From: an uncultured Anaerolineae bacterium
GTDB lineage: Bacteria > Chloroflexota > Anaerolineae > Anaerolineales > Villigracilaceae
Direction: 5' to 3'
NCBI GenBank assembly: GCA_903854805.1
Contig: CAINXK010000053.1
Span: 1-64,000 of the forward strand
DNA length: 64,000 nucleotides
The notes beneath the pieces were generated by a model. It did no database searches. It had not been told where the DNA came from and was given only the letters and a program-made list of their open reading frames with translations. A program made the translations under genes and the position numbers. Positions 27,181-35,530 of this stretch are shown piece after piece (position 1 is the stretch's first letter; every line of letters begins with the position of its first letter).

Positions 27181-27963
27181 CTACTTGCGCGGAAACCAGG
27201 GCACAAATTCGCTGGTTGTCTCAATATATTCCTGATAGCCAGGCTTCTCAGCTTTCAAAGTTTTTTCTAGCAGGCTGACACCCGAAACGCGCATTAACAA
27301 GCCGGTCATGATCAGCGGACTAAAAATACTCCACCAGGCTCCAGTTGCCAACGCAATCAGATAATAGCCCCACCATTGGGTCGCATCCCCAAAATAGTTG
27401 GGGTGGCGCGTATAACCCCAGACACCAGTCTGCATTAACTTGCCCTTATTGGCCGGGTCTGACTTGAAACGCATCAACTGCCAATCGCCGACAGCCTCAA
27501 AGAAAAAACCAATCGCCCAGACTGGGAGCGCAATAAAGTCGAGCCAGTTCAGATGGTCCGGGGTTGGATTGATTTGGGCAGCCAGCAAAGGCAGCGCGAC
27601 AACCCACAAAATGATGCCCTGCAGGAAAAAAACCTTAAAAAAGCTACGCCACCACCACTGCGCCCCAGCCTGCCTGCGCCAGACCTGGTAACGAAAATCT
27701 TCCGGCTTGCCCCAATTTCGCATCAGGATATGCAGTGACAAGCGCAAACCCCAGATCGTCACAAGCAGGTTGAGGAGAAGCTTGCGAGTCAAGAAACCAG
27801 CCGGTGTCAACCCAAAAGTAAACCAGGTCACGATCACGAAACCCGTGCCCCAAAAGATATCTACAATGCTCGAATTCTTCAACGCCAGGCTTAACAGCCA
27901 AATCAGCAGCATTAACCCAAGGATCATTAATCCGGTCGAAAGATAGATTGTTAAAAAGTTCAT
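27181..27963 (-). CDS. DUF1295 membrane protein (steroid 5-alpha-reductase-like fold)
   Basis: A 260-residue membrane protein with about six helices. It has the DUF1295 marks: SIVDIFWGTGFV, TIWGLRLSLHILMRN, and the NADPH-binding end region GVWGYTRHPNYFGDATQWWGYYLIAL found in isoprenylcysteine methyltransferase and 5-alpha-reductase relatives. It is probably a reductase or methyltransferase acting on a lipid or quinone-like substrate in the membrane; this is family knowledge only. It overlaps the DegV gene by 4 nt. Confidence 0.8.
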   Translation of the reverse strand: MNFLTIYLSTGLMILGLMLLIWLLSLALKNSSIVDIFWGTGFVIVTWFTFGLTPAGFLTRKLLLNLLVTIWGLRLSLHILMRNWGKPEDFRYQVWRRQAGAQWWWRSFFKVFFLQGIILWVVALPLLAAQINPTPDHLNWLDFIALPVWAIGFFFEAVGDWQLMRFKSDPANKGKLMQTGVWGYTRHPNYFGDATQWWGYYLIALATGAWWSIFSPLIMTGLLMRVSGVSLLEKTLKAEKPGYQEYIETTSEFVPWFPRK

Positions 27964-28823
27964 TTTTCCTCATAAGAACTGGAACTGCCCTTGAGCCCGA
28001 CTGCCGCAAAACCGAAGGCCCCCGGGCCAATGTGTGCACCGATCACAGGTGTTATATCCGCAACCAGGATATCTTGCTCTGGGAACAATCCTGCGATCAA
28101 ATCCCGAAGGTCGGCTACACGCTCAGGCGCATGGGTGTGCAAGATAGCGATGCGTTCAAGCATTCCCACTTTGGCAAGCATCTCGAGCAAACGCTGGGTG
28201 GCACGCTTGCGAGTACGGACGCGTTCGTTGCCCGGCTTGCCATCGTACATGGTTAATATGGGCCGAAGCTGGAGTAGTGTACCCAGGTTCGCCATGATCC
28301 GGTTCATACGACCACTGCGTTGTAAGAATTCAAGTGTATCCAACACTGCGAAAACATGGCTGCGCTTGACCTGGTCGTTCAGCGCAGAAAGAATTTCAGC
28401 GACAGTATGTCCAGCCGCCGCCATCTTTCCAGCCGTCTCAACCAGGAACCCAGTCCCCAGGCTAAGCTGCCGTGAATCGAACACACTAACTGCAACCGAG
28501 TTGGTCTCTTTGGCTGCCATTCTGGCAACATCCACCAGCCCACTCAAGGCGCTCGAAATATGAATGGAGAGAATCTGGGTCGCGCCTTCGTCACCCAGGC
28601 TCTCATAAGCGGCCTGAAATTTATCGGTCGATGGTAAGGCGGTAGTTGGATGCACCGGAAAGGTAGGCAATTTTTCGTAAAATTCTGTGCGTGTCATGTC
28701 AACGCCATCCAGATATCCCTGGCTGCCAACGTTGATATAGAGCGGCACAACCGTGATACCGTATCTGGCAACTATCTCGGCAGGGAGATCACAGGTACTA
28801 TCGGCAACGATTCGGACCGACAT
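27960..28823 (-). CDS. DegV family (fatty-acid-binding, FakB-like) protein
   Basis: A 287-residue DegV-fold protein: VADSTCDLPAEIV at the start, FPVHPTTALPSTDKFQAAYESL, HISSALSGLVDVARMAA and VFDSRQLSLGTG. Characterised relatives (FakB) hold a fatty acid for phosphorylation by FakA; no FakA is seen here. It sits 2 nt after the DUF4345 gene and overlaps DUF1295, in a run led by the selenocysteine redoxin, so membrane lipid metabolism or repair is a possible theme. Confidence 0.88.
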   Translation of the reverse strand: MSVRIVADSTCDLPAEIVARYGITVVPLYINVGSQGYLDGVDMTRTEFYEKLPTFPVHPTTALPSTDKFQAAYESLGDEGATQILSIHISSALSGLVDVARMAAKETNSVAVSVFDSRQLSLGTGFLVETAGKMAAAGHTVAEILSALNDQVKRSHVFAVLDTLEFLQRSGRMNRIMANLGTLLQLRPILTMYDGKPGNERVRTRKRATQRLLEMLAKVGMLERIAILHTHAPERVADLRDLIAGLFPEQDILVADITPVIGAHIGPGAFGFAAVGLKGSSSSYEEK

Positions 28824-28825
28824 GC

Positions 28826-29176
28826 TCAGCTACCAGGAATGATAAGTAAGGCACCAAGCACAATTTCTATCACCAGGCTAATCAAATTAGACTGTGCATA
28901 CGACTTGTCAAACAAGATTGAAAAGGCCCGGGCTGCTGCAATCGCAAGATACCCAATCCCTAACATCTGGTAAGCCGCGGGGCCTAAAAACAAAGGCACA
29001 AGCCCCAGCCCAATAAACAGCCCGCCAAAGATTGCACGCATCTCCGAGACGCCCCGTACTCCGTTCGGGTTCAAACCAGTGAACTCGTAGGCCGCTGCCG
29101 GTTTAATAAATGCGAGCAACCCGGTGGCACTGGTCGCCAAAGCAGCAATAATCTTTAATACCATCAAAATATTCAA
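28826..29176 (-). CDS. DUF4345-like membrane protein
   Basis: A 116-residue protein of four hydrophobic helices with GVRGVSEMRAIFGGLFIGLGLVPL in the middle, close to the DUF4345 pattern. Function unknown. It starts with TTG inside the TTGA that also carries the redoxin stop, a 4-nt overlap showing translational coupling, and ends 2 nt before degV. Confidence 0.65.
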   Translation of the reverse strand: MNILMVLKIIAALATSATGLLAFIKPAAAYEFTGLNPNGVRGVSEMRAIFGGLFIGLGLVPLFLGPAAYQMLGIGYLAIAAARAFSILFDKSYAQSNLISLVIEIVLGALLIIPGS

Positions 29177-29679
29177 CTAACACCTACCAGTTTATTATCC
29201 GGGACTAACACTTCCGAATTAAGAATGTCCAAAAGCGCAAGAACCTCATTATTATCGGGAATATCAGACATCGAATGTCCATAGTGAACAAAACGTGCCG
29301 TGCCTGTTTTATCTACAACTACCTGGGCCGGCATGCGACCAAACTTGAACAGGTTGACTTCCTGCCCATACAGCTTCAGCACGCTGCCTTTCGGGTCAGG
29401 CAGGCCTATAAAAGGCAGATTATGCTGTACCCAATATAATTTAAAAGCATTGGGTTCTTCCGGCCCCAAAACAATCACCTGCGTATTTCTGTTTATGAAT
29501 TTCTGGTTGTCATGACGCAACTGCGCCATATGCTTCTGACAGAATGGTCAGACAAACCCGCGATTAAACACGAGTAAAACATGGGATTTATGCACAAAAT
29601 CTGAGAGACGCACAGTCTGGCCATTAAAGTCTTCCAGACTAAAATCAGGGGCAGGGGTGTTAAAAGATACTCTTGGCAT
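29173..29679 (-). CDS. Selenocysteine-containing redoxin (peroxiredoxin-like, UXXC), TGA read through
   Basis: Read from ATG 29679 (GAGGG 8 nt before it), the frame gives a 168-residue thioredoxin-fold protein if one TGA (29550-29548) is translated. The N terminus MPRVSFNTPAPDFSLEDFNG and HVLLVFNRGFV are typical of AhpC/TSA-type redoxins; the TGA falls exactly where the first Cys of the family's CPFC active site belongs, giving U44-P-F-C47. The downstream part (VVVDKTGTARFVHYGHSMSDIP) is well preserved, with no other frame break. A stem-loop of bacterial SECIS shape follows the TGA. The likely role is thiol-dependent peroxide or disulfide chemistry. Alternatives are a real nonsense mutation or a sequencing error. 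A start at the ATG just after the TGA (29529) would lack the active site. The gene heads a coupled run with DUF4345, DegV and DUF1295. Confidence 0.78.
29511..29530 (-). promoter_or_regulatory. Candidate bacterial SECIS element
   Basis: Starting 17 nt after the in-frame TGA, TATGGCGC pairs with GCGTCATG (8 pairs, two of them G-U) around a 4-nt loop AGTT. The apical loop lies 26-29 nt past the TGA and has G in its second position. These values fall within the rule for bacterial SECIS elements (short stem, small loop with a G in the first two positions, 16-37 nt from the UGA). Confidence 0.65.
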
Positions 29680-29737
29680 AGGATTTTCCCTCAAATCAAC
29701 ATCAAAATTTAACGATCGACAATCAGGGTCTTCCGGA

Positions 29738-30700
29738 TCAATGAGCCAGGCTGGCTACAAAATTCTGAACCGCATCCATAAAAACCGCGGGGCGTTCTTC
29801 ATGTGGAACATGCCCGGCATTGGCAATCACATCCAGGCGCGCATTAGGCAGCTCAGCCGCCAGCCGGGTGCTCTCAATGGTTGGTACAATCCGATCATCA
29901 TCCCCGGTGATCACCAGCACAGGCAGCTTAAATTCAGCAAGATGACTGGTCAGATCTGGCATCTGGCTGGCCAGGGTCAGTTCCCACAAGGCCTTATCCC
30001 AATTTTCAACCAATAATGGCTTTCGGTACAGTTCAAAAGTTTCGGGTGGGATCATGGCAGGGTCATGCCAGGCCAGCTTGATAAATTCAGTCCCGCGCGC
30101 CTCTAGCTGTCTGGAAACCAATGGCCCAAGGTGACGCATCTGTGGCGAACCAAGCAGCGGTCGAACCCACCCAGGTGCGCCGCCACCGTTGTAAACGGCA
30201 GGATCGACCAGGATCAAGGCCTGCACCCGTTCGGGATACTGCAAGGCGGTCTGCATGGCGATTGTGCCACCCGCCGAGTTGCCGACCAGGATGGCATTCT
30301 GCACACCGAAGTGGTCCAGCAGACCGATGACGAGCTCCACCTGCGCCTGCGGACTGTACGGGTTGCGGCCCTCCCAGCTGAGCGGGCGTTCTGTCAACCC
30401 AAAGGCCGGCCGGTCAAACGCGATCACAGTACCCAGATGACCAAATGATTCAAGTACAGGCTGCCACGAATATTGACTGGCTCCAAAACCGTGCAGCAGC
30501 ACAAAGAATGGCTGGCCCTGTCCCATTTTTTTATAATGTACAGCCAACCCATTGATTTCAACGAACTGGCTATCGGCATCCACCAGGTCTTGAACCGGGC
30601 TCAATCCTTCGAGCGCGGGTACGGGGACAATAAATGGCCCAAGCAACAAAACTAACGCCAACCCGATCAAAATAGTCAAAACAATTCGACCTCGATTCAC
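29738..30700 (-). CDS. Alpha/beta hydrolase, membrane-anchored
   Basis: A 320-residue alpha/beta hydrolase with an N-terminal membrane helix (IVLTILIGLALVLLLGPFIV). The oxyanion region is LLHGFGASQYSW, the nucleophile elbow VGNSAGGTIA, the acid GDDDRIVP and the base His in NAGHVPHEE. Substrate is unknown; relatives include esterases, haloperoxidase-like and lipase-like enzymes. Start is GTG at 30700, overlapping the stop of the TspO-like gene (GTGA); the open frame extends 47 residues further but inside that gene. It lies 58 nt before the redoxin gene. Confidence 0.85.
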   Translation of the reverse strand: MNRGRIVLTILIGLALVLLLGPFIVPVPALEGLSPVQDLVDADSQFVEINGLAVHYKKMGQGQPFFVLLHGFGASQYSWQPVLESFGHLGTVIAFDRPAFGLTERPLSWEGRNPYSPQAQVELVIGLLDHFGVQNAILVGNSAGGTIAMQTALQYPERVQALILVDPAVYNGGGAPGWVRPLLGSPQMRHLGPLVSRQLEARGTEFIKLAWHDPAMIPPETFELYRKPLLVENWDKALWELTLASQMPDLTSHLAEFKLPVLVITGDDDRIVPTIESTRLAAELPNARLDVIANAGHVPHEERPAVFMDAVQNFVASLAH

Positions 30701-31467
30701 CGGGTCAACCCCTGTTTTTGGACATGCTGCCGCCTGAGTGTCATTTGCAAGTTCAGCGCAATCAGACCAAAAATAACCAAGGTTGGGACAAAAACCACGG
30801 GAACGGCTGCAAATTTGACCGAAATCCCGGCCAAAGCCCACAGGATTACCAATGCATAAGCAACATCACGACGGGTGGAAATCACCAGGCCCGCGATCAC
30901 CAAAACAGCGATCAACACAATCGCCATCCAACTCTCTGCTGCTATCCCAAATCCATCCCACTTCAAATAATCAAGCACGTCGGTCACATTTGCCACGGTT
31001 GCGACAGTGATCCAGCCCAGGTATATACTGAATGGCACTTGTGCGCTCCACTTTTCAGCATTCGAAACTACCACACGTCCAATTCCCAGACCCAGATAAG
31101 TCATGATTAATGTAGAAAGAAGGACGAGCATGGCCAGCAGCGTCAGAGGGAACTGCTGGTAATGCCAGAGGAAAATCCAGGCGCTATTCGCCACTCCACC
31201 CAGGGCAATCCACCATCCAGTGGCGCGCAAACGAGAATTCTCGCGCTGCGATGGCAGCGCCTGGAAAATCGCAAAGGCGATCAAGCCCAGGTAGATCACG
31301 CCCCAAATCGAAAATACATAACCTGCTGGGACGAAATAGACATTGAATCGATCGGAAATTTGCCCGGTGTTCAACCCGTTCAGGGGCAGGGCATTCGCCA
31401 ACCCGTTAACAACGAGCGTGACCAGAATAGTCAGGACAACAATGATTTGTCTCAATATATCTTTCAT
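30697..31467 (-). CDS. TspO/MBR-like tryptophan-rich membrane protein
   Basis: A 256-residue integral membrane protein with about eight helices, longer than classical TspO (five helices, 150-160 residues). It carries VPAGYVFSIWGVIYLGLIAFAI near the N terminus, the tryptophan-rich-sensory-protein pattern of the longer YhcA/TspO-like bacterial branch, and SAWIFLWHYQQFPLT and STLIMTYLGLGI. Such proteins may bind porphyrins or related molecules. It sits directly after the PPOX-class gene (0 nt) and overlaps the hydrolase, so the three are one transcript. Confidence 0.7.
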   Translation of the reverse strand: MKDILRQIIVVLTILVTLVVNGLANALPLNGLNTGQISDRFNVYFVPAGYVFSIWGVIYLGLIAFAIFQALPSQRENSRLRATGWWIALGGVANSAWIFLWHYQQFPLTLLAMLVLLSTLIMTYLGLGIGRVVVSNAEKWSAQVPFSIYLGWITVATVANVTDVLDYLKWDGFGIAAESWMAIVLIAVLVIAGLVISTRRDVAYALVILWALAGISVKFAAVPVVFVPTLVIFGLIALNLQMTLRRQHVQKQGLTR

Positions 31468-31845
31468 TTACTCTCTCACTTTACATTCTATGATGCTGTA
31501 ATTCCGACCCTGCAAGGTCGAAGCCAGGGCGATCAACTTTTTCATTAGACCGTATTTCTGATCAAGTAAACGATCAACCTCGCGTTCAATCGCAACATCC
31601 TTGATCTCACGTGCCATCGCCGGGATCCACTCGCCCAGCAGACTTCCATCGACCTTGCATGGCGCGACATTGACCTGCCCGTTATTACGGATGCGCCGCA
31701 CCTTGGCTGAATTATCCACAGTGCGCACATAGATTGCCTTACCAGGACCAGCCTGTGCGAACCAGACTGGGGTCTTGACGCCGATACCGCTCTTGCGAAA
31801 GGTTTCAATATTTAGATATTTTTGTTTTATAAATTGATCAACCAT
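31468..31845 (-). CDS. PPOX-class F420-dependent oxidoreductase
   Basis: A 125-residue split-barrel flavin/F420-binding protein: KYLNIETFRKSGIGVKTPVWFA, AIYVRTVDNSAKVRRIRNNGQVNVAPC and GSLLGEW. The length and the KVRRIRNN.QVNVAPC motif fit the actinobacterial/Chloroflexi PPOX F420 group. Substrate unknown. It is the first gene of a minus-strand run. A TGTACA direct-repeat site overlaps its probable promoter about 100 nt upstream. Confidence 0.82.
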   Translation of the reverse strand: MVDQFIKQKYLNIETFRKSGIGVKTPVWFAQAGPGKAIYVRTVDNSAKVRRIRNNGQVNVAPCKVDGSLLGEWIPAMAREIKDVAIEREVDRLLDQKYGLMKKLIALASTLQGRNYSIIECKVRE

Positions 31846-31946
31846 ACTCTCTTACCTCTACATTGGCGAATTTCTACTCTCTGGGCGCAACCGAATTACC
31901 TTCCTGATCGCGAATCTCCAAAAAGCATGTTGATATTTGTTAATAT

Positions 31947-31974
31947 ATTGTACAGTATTTGTACATATTTACAA
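31947..31974 (-). promoter_or_regulatory. Promoter with TGTACA-N5-TGTACA operator for the PPOX operon
   Basis: On the minus strand TTGTAA (31974-31969), a 16-nt spacer and TACAAT (31952-31947) make a good sigma70-type promoter. Two TGTACA hexamers (31949-31954 and 31960-31965), each itself palindromic, lie within it, one overlapping the -10. Repression of this operon by a DNA-binding protein fits, but the protein is unknown. Confidence 0.45.
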
Positions 31975-32198
31975 GGGATTGGCCATATTTATGACAGAAT
32001 GTTAACAACCTGGCACGCCGGATGCCGCGGTTGGCTCTGACAGGTATCAGGATAACCAAGAAATTCGGAGAGAATACACCTGCTGAGATTTTCCGAAATG
32101 TTACCAGCAATATTTGTCGTTCCGCCCCCAGGTAAAATCGCTACAAAGTAAGCCAAACACCATCACGATTACCAAAAGAAAATAATGTGTTTACCCAG

Positions 32199-32218
32199 AA
32201 AAATCGCCGCCCCGGCGA
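32199..32218 (-). terminator. Intrinsic terminator after the DinB-like gene
   Basis: TCGCCG pairs with CGGCGA over a CCC loop (32204-32218), followed on the minus strand by T5. It is short but GC-rich and correctly placed 120 nt after the stop at 32340. Confidence 0.6.
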
Positions 32219-32339
32219 AAGCCCACCAATTTGGCACCCTCCCATGTCTTCGATGGATGGTTTCAGCGCTCACCCCAGGGTACTAGAAAAAATCACCGTG
32301 AGCCAGCCCATTCAGTTCCATTAATACGATTGACCGATC

Positions 32340-32849
32340 TTACACGTTTCCATCCGATTGGAGCAAGAATACCAACTGTTTAAGATGCTCTTCGTGATGT
32401 TCGTACGAACCGAGCAAAACTACCGAAAGCGGGTAATCCTTCAGCCACGCAAATTTTCCAATTTCCAACAGGTCTTTTTCCGGAATGGATTCTGCCAATT
32501 CTAAAACGCGCAGATACCTTGCCTGCCACTCATACTGAATATCTGACCAGGCCCGATCACCATAAATTTCATCAATCCAGGCATTGACCTTATCCAGCTC
32601 GTCATCCGTTTCCGGGTTGATGCCTCGAAGCCACCCAGGATAGTCCGGCTCCGAGGCGTCCAGGGCCGATTTCAATCTGGCCACGGACACCTGCTGCCAG
32701 GCAGTTAAATGAGCCAGGATATCTTTGATGGACAACCGGTCTACCCGATTGGGGGCTGTGATCTGTTCAGTGCTGATACCACCCAAAAAATTTTTCCATA
32801 GGCGGAATTCGTCATTAAGCATGCTGATGATTTTGGCTTTATCGTCCAT
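32340..32849 (-). CDS. ClbS/DfsB-type four-helix (DinB-like) protein
   Basis: A 169-residue helical protein: WKNFLGGISTEQITAP, DRLSIKDILAHLTAWQQ and a C-terminal SYEHHEEHLKQL. This is the ClbS/DfsB branch of the DinB/YfiT-like fold, which binds a metal through His residues or protects against genotoxins by hydrolysing a cyclopropane; both are only family possibilities. It is a lone gene with a terminator behind it. Confidence 0.72.
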   Translation of the reverse strand: MDDKAKIISMLNDEFRLWKNFLGGISTEQITAPNRVDRLSIKDILAHLTAWQQVSVARLKSALDASEPDYPGWLRGINPETDDELDKVNAWIDEIYGDRAWSDIQYEWQARYLRVLELAESIPEKDLLEIGKFAWLKDYPLSVVLLGSYEHHEEHLKQLVFLLQSDGNV

Positions 32850-33086
32850 TTTCTTTCCTATACCTGCAGAACGGTGTGCATAAGGTCAAACATCGATAGT
32901 CAATTTTTAGCGTTCACAAAATCGTCGTCAAACGCGTATGGCATCAATCAAAGTAGGCAGAGAACCAAGGCGTTTCCTATCCACCCAGGAAGCACTTGTT
33001 TTCGAAATGGCTAGGCTGCGCAAATACAATTCGTAAATTTTGAGATTTGGGCGGTGGACAGACCTGGTTGAAAACCGAAACAAATC

Positions 33087-33566
33087 TTAAAAAACGAAAT
33101 CGCTGCCAGGGGTTACTGCGATCAGAGTTAATTGAGTTGCATATTGCTCCAACTCGCTGCGTTTTGGTGGGACAGACAAGCCTTCAGCGCGCAGTACGGC
33201 CCCGATCATTTTTGGATGCCGCTCCAAACGTAGCTCCAAAAAATCGGCGATCTGTTTTGTTTCAGTAATCGCTTCTGCCAATCCTGAAAATTTCCTGGTT
33301 TTTAGATGGACTTCCACTTGCGGGTTATTCATAATATTCCGAACCCAATCAGATTTCGGCCCGAGTGAGGCCGCCAGATACAGCCTGCCAGCGATGATTT
33401 CATATTGCAGGGGGGTTACACGCTTCTTCCCTGAATTACGACCAATGGTTGTTAAAAGCAGGATGACATTTCCAATCACAGACCCCGCCCCAATGGCGTA
33501 CGCCAATTGGGGCGGCCAGTGGATAAGCCGAAGAAAAAACTTAGGCGTCTGGTTAAAACTTGCCAT
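33087..33566 (-). CDS. Nitroreductase-family deazaflavin (F420)-dependent oxidoreductase
   Basis: A 159-residue split-barrel protein of the Ddn type: GSVIGNVILLLTTIGRNSGKKRVTPLQY, then GRLYLAASLGPKSDWVRNIMNNPQVEV. These motifs bind coenzyme F420 in mycobacterial Ddn and relatives. With the PPOX gene it suggests the host makes F420. The start at 33566 is chosen because AAAGGAAAGGG lies before it; the frame extends 22 residues further. It is not in a tight operon. Confidence 0.85.
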   Translation of the reverse strand: MASFNQTPKFFLRLIHWPPQLAYAIGAGSVIGNVILLLTTIGRNSGKKRVTPLQYEIIAGRLYLAASLGPKSDWVRNIMNNPQVEVHLKTRKFSGLAEAITETKQIADFLELRLERHPKMIGAVLRAEGLSVPPKRSELEQYATQLTLIAVTPGSDFVF

Positions 33567-33720
33567 CGTTCCCTTTCCTTTTTGGCGATTTGTGTCCAAC
33601 CACATCATGACACAAATCAGGACTTTAGGCAAGATTTACAAGGTATTTTTCAACTGCCATGCGCAGCTGTACAGCACCAGACTCTAAAGATATTTGTTTG
33701 AATACAGCCTGGCGCTAGAT

Positions 33721-34413
33721 CTACCTCACCAGCCTACCAAGGACTTTGACGGTCTTTCCCAACACGCCACCCAGACCACCCAGGAAAAAGCCCAGCACTA
33801 ATCCCAAAACGATCAGGTGCAAAAAAGCCCCTGCGAATGTTTCATAGGCCAAATAGGCGGCCATGCCTGGGGCGCCGCTCTGCGCTCCGCGTAGCAGCCA
33901 CTCAGCTATATTGAGCGGATCTTCGGTCAGAAAACGCATACCGAAGACGATCATGCTCAGGGCCATGCAACCCGCAATAACACCGCTGGCAAATCCACTC
34001 CAGGCAGCAGCTGCAACACCGGCTTTAATCCAGCCTTTTCGATACGCACACAATCCTGAATAAACAAAGATCGATGAAGCTATAACAGCCAGAAACGTAT
34101 TGTCAAGCGTATCACGCAGAGGCAAAGGGGGAGCGATAAAATTATTTACACTTATTTCGATGATCCATAATACCCCCAAAGCGATGCCAACACTGACGGC
34201 CTGCGGAACGCCATTATTCTGATCTTGCTGGCGATGGGTCCACAAAAACGCGCCTGCCGCCAGCAAGATCAGGAAACCGATAGCAGAACCAATCAGCGTT
34301 ACAGCATTGTAGCTATATTCCAAAGTAATGATGGGAACAAGTGTAATGCTGTAGACAAGCAAAATCAGTAATATTTTAATTGGGTTTTGAGAAGAATGAG
34401 CAGCTGTAGGCAT
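33721..34413 (-). CDS. Integral membrane protein of unknown family
   Basis: A 230-residue protein with about seven hydrophobic segments and a Gly-rich C-terminal helix (LGLVLGFFLGGLGGVLGKTVKVLG). I do not recognise a family. Features are FASGVIAGCMALSMIVFGMRF and a short basic tail. No clear ribosome binding site. Neighbours are unrelated, and gaps on both sides suggest a single gene. Confidence 0.6.
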   Translation of the reverse strand: MPTAAHSSQNPIKILLILLVYSITLVPIITLEYSYNAVTLIGSAIGFLILLAAGAFLWTHRQQDQNNGVPQAVSVGIALGVLWIIEISVNNFIAPPLPLRDTLDNTFLAVIASSIFVYSGLCAYRKGWIKAGVAAAAWSGFASGVIAGCMALSMIVFGMRFLTEDPLNIAEWLLRGAQSGAPGMAAYLAYETFAGAFLHLIVLGLVLGFFLGGLGGVLGKTVKVLGRLVR

Positions 34414-34592
34414 TGCCAGAATTTACTCACAGAGCGGATTGACTGGATGAAAGCGTGAGCGGATTTTGATGGTGATTGGGTGCGGGCTGGTGACTTTGAA
34501 TTGCTCATAACCTGTTAGTGATGACCACCTGCTGCTAGAGATACCATTGTTGTAGTCACTCACTCGCGTCACCCAGTGTTGCCCGCCTCTGT

Positions 34593-34982
34593 CTATTTCT
34601 TTTTCTTTGATTTCTGCGCGGCTTTTTCCAAATTTTCTACCACCCTTAACTTGACAATTTTGCTGATCAATTCAAACGGCAGGGGTTTATCTATGGGGAA
34701 TCTGATAGTACCTTTTGAGACTTCATACACAGATAATTCTTGTTTAAATGGCTCAATTCCGCTCGGGGTGGGATAAAACCCAATATGGTTTTTATAAGCC
34801 GCGAAATGGACCAGGTTACCCTGCAGTGCGAAAGTCGGCATTTGATAGCTGATTTTTTCCTCGGCATCCGGCGCAGCGGCTTTTATGACCGCTCGTAATT
34901 CTGACAATATTGTTTGTACTTCCCCAGGAAAAATTGAAATGTATTCATCGATTGAGTTATAAGCTCTGATTTCACTTTCCAC
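34593..34982 (-). CDS. DUF1801 (YdhG-like) protein
   Basis: A 129-residue protein with the DUF1801 pattern: IDEYISIFPGEVQTILSELRAVIKAAAPDAEEKISYQMPTF, HFAAYKNHIGFYPTPSGIEPF and KGTIRFPIDKPLPFELI, ending in a Lys-rich tail. Family function is unknown; relatives are cytosolic and often iron-chaperone-like in annotation. GTG at 34982 is chosen because AAGGAG lies just before it; the longer frame to 35054 has no such site. Confidence 0.82.
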   Translation of the reverse strand: MESEIRAYNSIDEYISIFPGEVQTILSELRAVIKAAAPDAEEKISYQMPTFALQGNLVHFAAYKNHIGFYPTPSGIEPFKQELSVYEVSKGTIRFPIDKPLPFELISKIVKLRVVENLEKAAQKSKKKK

Positions 34983-35069
34983 ATGTTCTCCTTTTTTGAT
35001 GTGTTCCAGGGATGTCAGCCGATTTTCCACATACACCCAGAATATATTCAACAATTAGACGCAGGTTGA

Positions 35070-35480
35070 TCAAACTGTTACGTCATCGGCTTCAACGGGC
35101 ACATCACCGGTCGAACGAAACACCAGCCACCAGAAAAAATATGCGAAAACTGAATACACACTCATCAAGGCCAGGGCAAGACCATTCTGACTATTGGCCA
35201 ACGCATACTTGCCCAACACCAGCGCACCTACAAAAAAGTGTGCAAAGTTTCCAAGCGAAATCGGCCTCAGGTAAATTCCACCAATTCGGCTGTCTTTGGA
35301 TGACCAGTTAATAAAGGCCAGGGCAAAGTAAAGCGACCCCAGCAACTGCAAAATGACCGGTAGATTCGACTCAGCACCAACTCCGGCCGTTCCCAATAAT
35401 TCATCTGGCGCAAACAAAGCCAACAATCCAGCCAATCCCAACGCCAGGCTGCTGGCCATCATCAAGCTTCTTGTCTTCAT
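35070..35480 (-). CDS. Small four-helix membrane protein, unknown
   Basis: A 136-residue protein with four hydrophobic helices (SSLALGLAGLLALFAP, LQLLGSLYFALAFINW, ISLGNFAHFFVGALVLG, LMSVYSVFAYFFWWLVF). Not recognised. AGGAGTGAACC before the ATG is a good ribosome binding site. A palindrome overlapping a -10 box lies 34-50 nt upstream. It is separate from the DUF1801 gene by 15 nt after its stop, so the two are probably cotranscribed. Confidence 0.65.
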   Translation of the reverse strand: MKTRSLMMASSLALGLAGLLALFAPDELLGTAGVGAESNLPVILQLLGSLYFALAFINWSSKDSRIGGIYLRPISLGNFAHFFVGALVLGKYALANSQNGLALALMSVYSVFAYFFWWLVFRSTGDVPVEADDVTV

Positions 35481-35513
35481 TGGTTCACTCCTGCCTCAGC
35501 TCTTTGGTATGCG

Positions 35514-35530
35514 CCGATTATTATAATCGG
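35514..35530 (-). promoter_or_regulatory. Palindromic operator overlapping a -10 box
   Basis: CCGATTAT-T-ATAATCGG is a perfect 17-nt inverted repeat that contains TATAAT on the minus strand (35525-35520). It lies 34 nt before the start codon of the small membrane protein gene. A repressor bound here would block RNA polymerase. Confidence 0.45.

Larger units (their letters stand above)
31846..32339. other. 494-nt intergenic region between the DinB-like and PPOX genes
   Basis: No coding sequence I can support. It contains the promoter/operator described at 31947-31974 and, at the far end, a terminator for the DinB-like gene. The middle (32000-32200) shows nothing recognisable. Confidence 0.6.

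Noticed and set aside
29173..29529. Redoxin as a 118-residue protein starting after the TGA
   Set aside because: It would lack the active-site loop and first strands, has no ribosome binding site, and ignores the well-preserved in-frame N terminus upstream.
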